From positions 237,256-301,255 of the forward strand of contig NZ_BOOK01000014.1 of the NCBI RefSeq assembly GCF_016863195.1: a DNA stretch of 64,000 nt, read 5' to 3'. The notes below the pieces were generated by a model. The model saw only the letters and a program-made list of their open reading frames with translations, was not told where the DNA came from and did not search any database. Each line of letters starts with the position of its first letter. The first letter of the stretch is position 1. Made by a program: the position numbers and the translations under genes. Positions 25,513-33,084 of this stretch are shown here, in pieces. This DNA is from Paraplanobispora takensis (lineage in GTDB: Bacteria > Actinomycetota > Actinomycetes > Streptosporangiales > Streptosporangiaceae).

Positions 25513-25542
25513 AGGGGCGCGGCTCGCGTGAGCCGCACCCCT
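25513..25542 (-). terminator. Terminator of the CHAP gene
   Basis: Stem GCGGCTC / GAGCCGC with loop GCGT, continued after one mismatch by GGGG / CCCC and an A-T pair. It lies about 20 bases past the CHAP stop codon; on the minus strand it is followed by a short T run. Confidence 0.7.
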
Positions 25543-25562
25543 CGGACGTGATGGGCGGGCGG

Positions 25563-26303
25563 TCAGCCCAGGTAGACCGGGTAGCCGTAGCCGACGACCT
25601 GCGACTTGGGGCGGATTCGCTGCTCGACCTCGCCGTTGCCGGTGTTGCCCTCGACCGTGATGATCGTGCCGTCGCCGTTGTCGTGCTCGACGAAGCCGAC
25701 GTGGTCGATCCCGTAGACGCTGTCGCCGCCGTCCCAGTCGAAGAAGACGACCGCGCCCGGCTCGGCCTTGGTGCCCCAGCGCTTGTTGTTCTTGAACCAC
25801 TCGGCGTGGGTGACGGTGTAGGCGTCCCAGCCGACGACCGGCCGGATGCCCGCCTGCTCGCCGACCCAGGAGACGAACATGTCGCACCAGGGGGCGTTGG
25901 CGTAGCCCCGGACGTTGCCGCCGTCACGCGCGATGGTCTCCTTCACCCGGGGGGAGCTCATGTACCAGGAGTGGAACTTGGTCCCGCCTCCGGAGGAGTT
26001 CTCCTTCACGCCGATCTGCTCCTTGGCGATGGCCAGCAGCTGCCGGGCCGACACCTTGGGCAGTCCCTCGGCGATGGTCAGCAGGGGGCTGGCGGACGCC
26101 TTGGCGGACGCGGAGCTCGTGGCGGAGGCCCAGGAGAGCTGGGGAACCTCGGCGGCGGGGGCGTTGAGGGGGTTCTGGGCGCCGGTGGTGGCCAGGGCCG
26201 GGGGCGCCATGACGGCACCGCCGGTGACGGCGAGCGACATGCCGATGGCGATGCGGGCCATATGGCGCTTCTTGGCAGGGGAAATGCGGCGATGCTTGCC
26301 CAT
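25563..26303 (-). CDS. Secreted CHAP-domain cell-wall hydrolase
   Basis: A 246-aa exported protein. A basic signal peptide (MGKHRRISPAKKRHMARIAIG, cleavage near PALA-TT) is followed by a Ser/Ala-rich linker and a CHAP amidase/peptidase domain (~85-246). The catalytic Cys is in NAPWCDMFVSWVGEQAG, the His in GIDHVGFVEHDN, and the third polar residue probably in ITVEGNTGNG. The family cleaves peptidoglycan cross-links or amide bonds during growth and germination. A c-di-AMP riboswitch in the leader fits the known control of actinomycete wall hydrolases. Confidence 0.9.
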   Translation of the reverse strand: MGKHRRISPAKKRHMARIAIGMSLAVTGGAVMAPPALATTGAQNPLNAPAAEVPQLSWASATSSASAKASASPLLTIAEGLPKVSARQLLAIAKEQIGVKENSSGGGTKFHSWYMSSPRVKETIARDGGNVRGYANAPWCDMFVSWVGEQAGIRPVVGWDAYTVTHAEWFKNNKRWGTKAEPGAVVFFDWDGGDSVYGIDHVGFVEHDNGDGTIITVEGNTGNGEVEQRIRPKSQVVGYGYPVYLG

Positions 26304-26321
26304 AGAGGGGTTCGACTCCTT

Positions 26322-26450
26322 GATCGGCTTCCATTTCGCCTACCGGGTTAGCTGACGGGTTCGGGCTGGGAAGTGCCCTACAACGGCGAGCGCGTTGATT
26401 CACCCCGGAAAACCTGGGTTCCCGGTTCCGCGAGATGCGGATTCGGCGTC
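26322..26450 (-). promoter_or_regulatory. ydaO/yuaA-type c-di-AMP riboswitch
   Basis: Read on the minus strand the leader contains, in order, GACGCCGAATCC, CGCGGAACCGGGAACCC, GGGGTGAATC, GTAGGGCACTTCC, CCCGAACCCGTCAGCTAAC, CCGGTAGGCG and GGAAG. This is the conserved core of the ydaO-type riboswitch (Rfam RF00379) as found upstream of Rpf, NlpC/P60 and CHAP genes in Streptomyces. It ends about 20 bases before the CHAP start codon. High c-di-AMP normally switches such genes off. Confidence 0.93.
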
Positions 26451-26574
26451 CGTGTACCTCCCATCGGCAGGAACCTCGACCTGGTGAGTCACGGTGCGGC
26501 AAGGGTCGGGTAAACGGCGTGCCGGAAATTCCCCGCAGTGTTTCCGTACGGCACGCGAAGGTGGAGGCGAGGGT

Positions 26575-26608
26575 AAAAACCGGGCCCGGCCGGAGAACCG
26601 GCCGGGCC
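26575..26608 (-). terminator. Rho-independent terminator of the SDR-TetR-AKR operon
   Basis: Perfect 11-bp stem GGCCCGGCCGG / CCGGCCGGGCC with tetraloop AGAA, followed on the minus strand by CGGTTTTTACCC. One of the few hairpins in the window with a real U-tract. Confidence 0.85.
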
Positions 26609-26637
26609 GTGGAGAACGGGCCGGACGGGCGTCGCCG

Positions 26638-26724
26638 GCCCGCCCGGTCGAACAGGTCGGAGTGGTGGCCTCAGCCCGCCCGGTCGAACGGGTCGATGAG
26701 CGGCCTCAGCCCGCCCGGTTGAAC
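26638..26724. repeat. Triplicated 3' end of the aldo/keto reductase gene
   Basis: GCCCGCCCGGTCGAAC appears at 26638-26653, 26674-26689 and, with one change, at 26709-26724, about 35 bp apart. The last copy is the coding end of the reductase gene (codons for FNRAG and stop); the other two lie downstream of the stop. Confidence 0.65.
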
Positions 26725-27542
26725 GTGGCGGGGTCGGGGCCCAGCCGGGTGCCGGTGTCCAGGGCGTCGATCGCGGCCATGTCGCCGGCGTCCAGCTCGA
26801 AGCCGAAGACGTCGAAGTTCTCGGTGATCCTGGACGGCGTCACCGATTTGGGGATCACCACGTTGCCCAGCTGCAGGTGCCAGCGCAGCACCACCTGGGC
26901 CGGGGTCCTGGCGTGCTTGGCGGCCAGCTCGGCCAGGACCGGCTCCTGCAGCAGCCCGCGTCCCTGACCGAGTGGGCTCCAGGCCTCGGTGAGGATGCCG
27001 TGCTCGGCGTGGAAGGCCCGCAGCCCGGCCTGGGGGAGCATCGGGTGCAGCTCGATCTGGTTGATCGCCGGGACGACCTCTCCCTCCTTGAGCACGTGCT
27101 CCAGCTGCTCGACGGGGAAGTTCGAGACCCCGATGGCCCGGACCGCGCCGTCGGCGTAGATCTTCTCCAGGGCCCGCCAGGTCTCCACGTACTTGCCGTG
27201 GGCCGGGAGCGGCCAGTGGATCAGGTAGAGGTCGAGATAGTCCAGGCCGAGCCGGTCCATGCTCGCGTCGAAGGCGCGCAGGGCGCTGTCGTAGCCGTGG
27301 TCGTCGTTCCAGAGCTTGGTGGTGATGAACAGCTCCTCGCGCGGCACGCCCGAGGCGCGTACGGCGCGGCCCACACCCTCCTCGTTGCGGTAGAGCTTGG
27401 CGGTGTCGATGCTGCGATAGCCCGCCTCGATCGCGGCGGCGACCGCCACGCCCGCCTCGGCGTCGGGCACCTGCCAGACGCCGAAACCGAGCTGTGGCAT
27501 CCGCACGCCGTTGTTGAGAGTGACGAATTCCATGATTGTCAT
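26706..27542 (-). CDS. Aldo/keto reductase
   Basis: A 278-aa (beta/alpha)8 NADPH-dependent reductase. The catalytic tetrad is visible: Asp and Tyr in IDTAKLYRNEEGVG, Lys in FITTKLWNDD, His in DLYLIHWPLP. The C-terminal NADPH motif is VVIPKSVTPSRITENFDVFG. The order and length match 2,5-diketogluconate reductase-like AKRs. It is the last gene of an SDR-TetR-AKR unit, beginning 17 bases after the TetR stop. An ATG at 27533 is an equally possible start; neither has a clear ribosome site. Confidence 0.92.
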   Translation of the reverse strand: MTIMEFVTLNNGVRMPQLGFGVWQVPDAEAGVAVAAAIEAGYRSIDTAKLYRNEEGVGRAVRASGVPREELFITTKLWNDDHGYDSALRAFDASMDRLGLDYLDLYLIHWPLPAHGKYVETWRALEKIYADGAVRAIGVSNFPVEQLEHVLKEGEVVPAINQIELHPMLPQAGLRAFHAEHGILTEAWSPLGQGRGLLQEPVLAELAAKHARTPAQVVLRWHLQLGNVVIPKSVTPSRITENFDVFGFELDAGDMAAIDALDTGTRLGPDPATFNRAG

Positions 27543-27558
27543 ACTGTCGTACCGGCCG

Positions 27559-28137
27559 TCACACGCCCGCGCCGGTCCAGGAGCGGATCAGCGGCAGCAG
27601 CGTCCCGTCGACCGCCTCCTCGGCGAACTCCCGGTCCAGCGGCTCTCCCGTGACCAGCAGCCGGTGCCAGACCAGCGCCTCGACCACCGTCCTGAGCCGT
27701 GCCGGATCGATCCGCCCGACCGGCTCACCCCGCTCGCGGGCCCGTTCGATCAGCGGGGCGGTGCCGGTGACGTCGGGACGGCGCAGATTGCCGCGCAGGG
27801 CCGCGGCCAGGGAGGCGTTGGTGAGCAGCGAGGGAAGGAGGCCGAAGATCATGTCGTGCCGGCGCCGCAGGACCTCGCAGAACCCGGTCACGGCCCCGAC
27901 GAGGTCCTCGCGCATCGAACCGGTGTCCGGCGGCGGCGGGACGTCGATCTTCGTGTGGTTGCAGATCAGGTCCGCCACCAGGGCCTCCTTGCCCGGCCAC
28001 CGGCGGTAGATCGTGGCCTTGCTGGCGCTGGCGCGCCTGGCGATCTGGTCGATCGACATCCGGTCGAACCCGACCTCCGAGAGCAGTTCCTGTGTCGCGT
28101 CGAGGATGGCGCGCTCACGGGACGGGTCGAGACGCAA
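27559..28137 (-). CDS. TetR family transcriptional regulator
   Basis: A 192-aa repressor. The helix-turn-helix is FDRMSIDQIARRASASKATI then YRRWPGKEALV, and the C-terminal ligand domain is less conserved (VTGFCEVLRRRHDMIFGLLP). The TTG start at 28137 follows GGAGG. It sits between an SDR and an AKR gene and probably represses the whole unit through the near-palindrome at 29045-29065, relieved by an aldehyde/ketone-type ligand. Confidence 0.88.
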   Translation of the reverse strand: MRLDPSRERAILDATQELLSEVGFDRMSIDQIARRASASKATIYRRWPGKEALVADLICNHTKIDVPPPPDTGSMREDLVGAVTGFCEVLRRRHDMIFGLLPSLLTNASLAAALRGNLRRPDVTGTAPLIERARERGEPVGRIDPARLRTVVEALVWHRLLVTGEPLDREFAEEAVDGTLLPLIRSWTGAGV

Positions 28138-28152
28138 CGTGCCTCCGATGTG

Positions 28153-29016
28153 CTACTGGTGCCGGTCGAGCATCTCGAATCGTACGCCGGTGAGCTTCTC
28201 CGACTCCTCCCACAGGCGCCGCGTCACCTCCTCGTCCAGCGCGTGGGGCTTCGGCTGCAGCTCCTTCGGCCCGGGGCCGATGAACTCGCCGCCGTGGACG
28301 TCCGGGGAGGTGGCCGCGTACAGGGTGGGGATCGCGCCCTTGTCGGGCGTCTGGATCAGCAGCCGGCCGAGCGCCGCGATCGGCCTGGTGAGCGGGCCGA
28401 ACTTCACGATGCCGGTCATCGTCGTGCCCGGATGCACGGCCACGCTGATCAGCCGGCCCTGCGCCCGGCGCTGGAGCTCGCGGGCGAACATCAGGTTGGC
28501 CAGCTTGGAGCGGCCGTAGGAGGAGAACCTGCTGTAGCCGCGCTCCAGGGTCAGATCGTCGAAGTCGATCCTGCCCACGGCGTGCGCGTCGCTGGAGACG
28601 GTGACGACGCGGGCGCCGGGCCTGGCCAGCAGGCGCGGCAGCAGGAGCCCGGTCAGCGCGAAGTGCCCCAGGTGGTTGGTGCCGAACTGCATCTCGAAGC
28701 CGTCGGCGGTGGTCTGCCGGGGGATCAGCCCGATGCCGGCGTTGTTGATCAGCAGGTCGACCGGTTCGTCCACCTCCGCGGCGAAGGCGCGCACCGACGA
28801 CAGGTCGGCCAGGTCCAGCCGCCTGAGCTCGATCCGCGCCCCGGGGACCCGTGCAGTGATCTCCCCGGCCGCGGCGCGGCCCTTCTCGAGGTCGCGGGCG
28901 GTCATGATCACCCGGGCGCCGCGCGCGGCCAGCACCCGCACGGTCGGTATGCCGATGCCGCTGCTGGCGCCGGTCACCAGCGCGGTGGAGCCTGTCAGGT
29001 CGGGGATCTTCCACAT
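28153..29016 (-). CDS. Short-chain dehydrogenase/reductase (retinol-dehydrogenase-like)
   Basis: A 287-aa SDR. The NAD(P)-binding motif is ALVTGASSGIGIPTVRVLA, then LLINNAGI, the catalytic Ser in VVTVSSDAHA and Tyr-x3-Lys in SSYGRSKLAN. It resembles the retinol dehydrogenase/WWOX-like subgroup that acts on bulky alcohols or ketones. GAGGAG precedes the ATG. It is the first gene of the SDR-TetR-AKR unit. Confidence 0.9.
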   Translation of the reverse strand: MWKIPDLTGSTALVTGASSGIGIPTVRVLAARGARVIMTARDLEKGRAAAGEITARVPGARIELRRLDLADLSSVRAFAAEVDEPVDLLINNAGIGLIPRQTTADGFEMQFGTNHLGHFALTGLLLPRLLARPGARVVTVSSDAHAVGRIDFDDLTLERGYSRFSSYGRSKLANLMFARELQRRAQGRLISVAVHPGTTMTGIVKFGPLTRPIAALGRLLIQTPDKGAIPTLYAATSPDVHGGEFIGPGPKELQPKPHALDEEVTRRLWEESEKLTGVRFEMLDRHQ

Positions 29017-29044
29017 GGCGCGCTCCTCGGATGGGCGGATCGAG

Positions 29045-29065
29045 TGTACGGAACCGTTTCGTACA
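29045..29065. promoter_or_regulatory. Probable TetR operator upstream of the SDR gene
   Basis: TGTACGGAAC-C-GTTTCGTACA: a 21-bp imperfect palindrome with 9 of 10 bases matching in the arms, 29 bp before the SDR start codon. Its size and position suit a TetR-family repressor. Confidence 0.6.
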
Positions 29066-29269
29066 GCACGCTACGGTGGCGCCCCGCGCCCCGCAAGCCC
29101 CCGGCCCCGTGAGTCCCCGGCCCCGTGAGTCCCCGTCCCGCAAGCCCTCCGCCCCGCAAGGCCCCGCCCGCCGTACGGACCTCCTCCCCGGGCGGCGCAC
29201 ACGGGTGTAGGCGGTTGTTCACCCGCGGTTCCCGGGCGCGTAAGGCCGCCGGGCTACGGTGAGGCGATC

Positions 29270-30310
29270 GTGAACGGGTCATCGCCCGGCGTGGACGAAT
29301 ACGGCCGGGACCACGCGCGGAAGCAGGGTTCGGCCGTCGCCTGGGTGGAGTCCCCGCTGCAGATGCTCTGCGCCGTGGAGGCCCACCACGCCGGGCTGCT
29401 GGGCGAGCGCACCCTGCTGGTGCCGCGGGCGAAGCTGCGCCCGCTCACCGTCACCGGCCGCGAGCTGTCCAGGCTCGCCCTGCCGGACGGGCTGGAGCTG
29501 GCCGGCCCGGAACCCGGCATGCCCCGGCCGCCGTACCGCCGGACCTGGGTGGTCGGCGACGCCTTCTCCGGGAAGGTGCAGGCCGGCTGGCTGACCGCCT
29601 TCCCCCGCCGCATCGTCGTGGTCGACGACGGGCTGGCCACCATCAGGCTCCTGGAGCTGCTCTCCGGGCGGGCGGGCACGCCGCTGCTGCGGGCCCGCGC
29701 CTCGGCCGGTCCGCTCAGGACCGCGCTGGGAACCGCCGCCGGGCTGCGGCTGCGCGCCGCCGCCCGGTCCGGCCGACTGTCGATCTTCACGGCGCTCCCG
29801 GTGCCCGCCGAGCTGGCGAAGGCCGTACGGGAGACCGGGGCCGATCTGGTCACCCACGACTTCTCCTGGCTTCGTTCCCAGCCGCTGCGCAGGCCCCGTC
29901 CCGAAGAGCGCACCGTCGTGCTGGGCACCTCACTGGTCCGCAACGGGCTCATCCACCGCGACCGCTATCTGACCTGGCTGGCCGCTCTGGGCTCGGCCGG
30001 GCCCGTCGCCTACTTCCCGCACCGGCGGGAGGACCCGGACGATCTCGCCCGGGTCCGGGAACAGCCCGGGATCACCGTCTACGGCGGCGGCGCCCCCGCC
30101 GAGATGACCCTGCGGGGTCTGGCCGCGGAGCAGCGGGTGCTGAGCCTGCCCTCCACCGCGGTCACCTCGCTGCGGGTCCTGCTGGCGGCCCGCGGCGTCG
30201 CGGTGGAGACGGTGGAGGTCCCCGAGGAGTGGTGGACCTCCCGGGCGGCGCCGTCACTGCGCTCCCACCTTTCCATGTTCGCCCATCACGACACGGGAGT
30301 GACCCGTTGA
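29270..30310 (+). CDS. Sialyl/polysialyltransferase-like glycosyltransferase
   Basis: A 346-aa cytoplasmic or peripheral protein. The opening AVAWVESPLQMLCAVEAHHA carries the 'SPLQ-L-A-EA' strand-helix typical of GT52/polysialyltransferase-type enzymes. Later come RIVVVDDGLATIRLLELL (like the D-D-G loop of these enzymes), TVVLGTSLVRNGLI, VAYFPHRREDPDD (the H-P/R-E signature) and RVLSLPSTAVTSLRVLL. The donor is probably a CMP-nonulosonate. The GTG at 29270 is the apparent start. Followed by a 4-bp overlap (TTGA) with the next transferase. No close named homologue is recognised. Confidence 0.65.
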   Translation: MNGSSPGVDEYGRDHARKQGSAVAWVESPLQMLCAVEAHHAGLLGERTLLVPRAKLRPLTVTGRELSRLALPDGLELAGPEPGMPRPPYRRTWVVGDAFSGKVQAGWLTAFPRRIVVVDDGLATIRLLELLSGRAGTPLLRARASAGPLRTALGTAAGLRLRAAARSGRLSIFTALPVPAELAKAVRETGADLVTHDFSWLRSQPLRRPRPEERTVVLGTSLVRNGLIHRDRYLTWLAALGSAGPVAYFPHRREDPDDLARVREQPGITVYGGGAPAEMTLRGLAAEQRVLSLPSTAVTSLRVLLAARGVAVETVEVPEEWWTSRAAPSLRSHLSMFAHHDTGVTR

Positions 30311-31560
30311 AAGTCCTGGCCGTGGCCGACTCGGATTCCTACCTGAAGTGGGCCGCCTGCCTGCTCGCGGACCTGCCCGCGGGCTGTACGGCGGAGCTGA
30401 CGGTGATCCGCACCCCCATCACGCCGTCCCCGGCGCAGATCCACGCCGCCGTCGCCGGGGCACCGGGACACGGGGCTTCCGGGGGGACGGCCGACCCGGC
30501 GGTGCTGTCCGCGCGGGCGCTGCGCCGTACGGCCGAACGTCTGCGGCCCGACGCGGTGCTGGTGGCGTGCACCGGGCCCGTGGTCGACATCCTGGCCGGC
30601 GAGGTGCTCGCGAACCTGTCGCCGCGGCCGGTGTTCGTGACCGGGCTGCCCGGGATCTCGGTTCCGGCGACCGAGAAGGCGTGGCTGTTCCGCAGCGGCT
30701 GCGACCTGTTCGTCCTGCACAGCGGGCGCGAGGTCGAGGAGTTCTCCGAGATCGCCCGGAGGCTGGGCGGCGGCGGCCAGGTGGGCCTGGCCCGGCTGCC
30801 CTTCCTGCACACCCGCGGTCCGGGCCGGGAGGACGACCGGTCTCCTGCGCACGGCCGGGGCGGTGATCGGCCCCTTTCGCGCGACCGCGTCGTGTTCGCC
30901 ACCCAGGCCAAGGTGCCCCGGCGGCGCGAGGAGCGCGAGCGCATCCTCACCGCCCTGGCCGCCCTCGCCGAGCACCGCCCGGACCTGGACGTGGTGGTCA
31001 AGCTCCGCGCGCTGGACGGCGAGCGCCAGACGCACAACGAGCGCTACCACTACCAGCGGCTCTGGCAGGAGCTCGGCGGCCGTGAGGACGTGCTCCGCTT
31101 CGCCGCCGGGCCGATGCACGAGCACCTGGACCGGGCGGCCGGGTTCGTCACGGTCAGCTCGACCGCGGCGCTGGAGGCGATCGCCCGGTCGGTGCCGCTG
31201 CTGGTGCTGTCCGACTTCGGGGTGAGCGCGGAGATGATCAACCTGGTGTTCGAGGGCAGCGGGCTCCTGGGCACCCTCGACGACCTGGCCATGGGACGCT
31301 TCCGCACCCCGCAGGAGGAGTGGTGCCGGGCCAACTACTTCCACGGAAGCGCCGATGACGACTGGTCGAGCCGGCTGGTCACCCTGGTCGGCCAGGCCCG
31401 CTCCGGCCGCCTGGCGCCCGCGCGCTCGCTGCTGGACGGGCCCCGGTACGCCGCGGCCCGCCGCCGCGCCCGCCTGCGCGTGGAGGTGCCGCCGACCGTG
31501 CTGCGGGCCGGCTACCGGGCCAAGCGCCGGATGCGCCGCTATCTGAAGGCCCTGGGCTGA
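30307..31560 (+). CDS. Putative GT-B-like glycosyltransferase (DUF6716-like)
   Basis: A 417-aa protein. It starts from TTG at 30307, overlapping the upstream stop, with GGGAG seven bases before. It opens MKVLAVADSDSYLKWAACLL, resembling the actinobacterial family annotated DUF6716, a putative glycosyltransferase (from memory). The second half has a glycosyltransferase-like fold pattern: DRVVFATQAKVPRRREER, DVVVKLRALDGERQTHNERY and FVTVSSTAALEAIARSVPLL, the last being a usual nucleotide-sugar-binding strand. The basic C-terminus (RAKRRMRRYL) may touch the membrane. Coupled to the preceding sialyltransferase-like gene, so it probably works on the same glycan. Confidence 0.6.
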   Translation: MKVLAVADSDSYLKWAACLLADLPAGCTAELTVIRTPITPSPAQIHAAVAGAPGHGASGGTADPAVLSARALRRTAERLRPDAVLVACTGPVVDILAGEVLANLSPRPVFVTGLPGISVPATEKAWLFRSGCDLFVLHSGREVEEFSEIARRLGGGGQVGLARLPFLHTRGPGREDDRSPAHGRGGDRPLSRDRVVFATQAKVPRRREERERILTALAALAEHRPDLDVVVKLRALDGERQTHNERYHYQRLWQELGGREDVLRFAAGPMHEHLDRAAGFVTVSSTAALEAIARSVPLLVLSDFGVSAEMINLVFEGSGLLGTLDDLAMGRFRTPQEEWCRANYFHGSADDDWSSRLVTLVGQARSGRLAPARSLLDGPRYAAARRRARLRVEVPPTVLRAGYRAKRRMRRYLKALG

Positions 31561-31694
31561 GCGGACTTCCGGAGGCGCTGTCCTGGCCCCTCACGGGCCG
31601 TGCCGGGACCGGGACAGTGCCGATCGTGACGGTGCTGATCATGATGGCGCCGTCACGGCGGTGCCGGAGGACGGCGCCGATCAGGGCGGGGCGA

Positions 31695-33041
31695 TCAGGA
31701 AAGGGCCCGCGCCAGGCGGCGGCGGAGCCTGTTCAGCGTGCCGGCCGCCGGGCCGCCGGGGACGGCGGGGACGGCGGGGACGGCGGGGACGCCGGAGGGC
31801 AGCAGGTCCAGGGCGGCCAGGCGCTGCCGCTTGAAGTAGCGCTCCGGGCCGTGGGCCTCCAGGTAGGCGGCGGCCTCGGTGCGCAGGTCCGGGTGGGCCT
31901 CGCTCTGCATGCAGTAGCCGACCGCGCGGACCAGCGCCTCCAGGTCGACCGGCGGGGGTTCCGCAAGCGAGCCGTCCGCCTCCAGCCGCGGCAGGAGGGC
32001 GTCGGTGATCGTGACGGGGACGCGGTTGCTGTTCTCGTACGGCGTGAGCCGTTCCAGGACCAGCTCCCCTCCGACGGTCGCCGCCGGGAGGCCGAAATAG
32101 CGCCGGGCGGTGATCAGGGCGGTGGAGAAGCAGCCCACCACCAGCTCCGGCCGCGACGAGGCGAAGTACGACTCCGCCGGGACGGTCCCGTCGGCGACGG
32201 TGAGGCGGACGCCGAGCTCGGCGGCCGTCTCGCGCAGCTCCATGGCGTGCCGCCGCCCGGCGGCCGGATGCGGCTTGAACAGCACCGAGCCGAACCCCCT
32301 GGCGGCCAGCCCGCGCAGCATGCCGGCGTGCAGGGCGGCCTCCTCCTCGGGGGTGACGATCTCCAGCGCGGACAGGTACTGCCCCAGGATCATCGCGCTC
32401 CCGGACCCGGAGGCGCCGCCGGATCCGGAGGCGCTGCCGGATCCGGAGACGCCGCCGGGCGCGCTCTCGCCGAGGACGCGCAGGAACGCCCCGTCCGGGA
32501 TGACCTGCCCCCGCACGCCGTACTCCGACAGCAGCAGGGGCGACAGGCCCGGCACCAGATCGAGGTGGAGCAGCCGGCTGATCCGGCCCGCGATCTCGAT
32601 GGGCAGCGGGTCGCGGGTCGGGCCGTAGCTCATCAGGCCGTCGGAGTAGACCGTGACGGGGCAGTCCCGCAGCAGCCCGGCGATGGTCCGCGCCGGGGGG
32701 ACCGCGACGGACTCCACGACCAGCTCGCGCGGGCCGCCGTCCAGGGACAGGCGGGAGGCCAGCAGACGGCCGATCATCGGGACCTCGATGACCCGGGCCT
32801 TCCAGTCCGACGGGTGCAGCGGGGCCACGATCTCGTTCCACGACCACACCTCGTCGAAGCGCGGGCGCAGCGCGGCGAACCCGGGCGCCTCGTCCAGCCG
32901 GGGGGTGATCTCCGGAACGGCCGCGTTGTTGGAGACCAGCAGGATCCGGCGGTCCTCGCGCGGGCCGAAGGCGCCCTCGTCGACCGCCGCGGCCAGCGTC
33001 ATCGCGCCGAACAGGGTGGAGGCGTAGAACACCTGGGTCAT
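31695..33041 (-). CDS. Polysialyltransferase-family glycosyltransferase
   Basis: A 448-aa protein resembling the alpha-2,8-polysialyltransferase (POST) family. It begins MTQVFYASTLFGAMTLAAAVD. The diagnostic blocks are VTVYSDGLMSYGP, SVLFKPHPAAGRRHAMEL (the H-P donor-binding motif) and ELVVGCFSTALITARRYFG (the S-T motif). An unusual Ser/Gly repeat lies around residues 196-216. There is a good ribosome site (GGAGAC). It follows the GT2 gene by 43 bp on the same strand, converging with the two plus-strand transferases. Confidence 0.75.
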   Translation of the reverse strand: MTQVFYASTLFGAMTLAAAVDEGAFGPREDRRILLVSNNAAVPEITPRLDEAPGFAALRPRFDEVWSWNEIVAPLHPSDWKARVIEVPMIGRLLASRLSLDGGPRELVVESVAVPPARTIAGLLRDCPVTVYSDGLMSYGPTRDPLPIEIAGRISRLLHLDLVPGLSPLLLSEYGVRGQVIPDGAFLRVLGESAPGGVSGSGSASGSGGASGSGSAMILGQYLSALEIVTPEEEAALHAGMLRGLAARGFGSVLFKPHPAAGRRHAMELRETAAELGVRLTVADGTVPAESYFASSRPELVVGCFSTALITARRYFGLPAATVGGELVLERLTPYENSNRVPVTITDALLPRLEADGSLAEPPPVDLEALVRAVGYCMQSEAHPDLRTEAAAYLEAHGPERYFKRQRLAALDLLPSGVPAVPAVPAVPGGPAAGTLNRLRRRLARALS

Positions 33042-33084
33042 CGAAGTCTCCGGGGCGTGCGGATCACGGGACGCGGGGCGTCGC

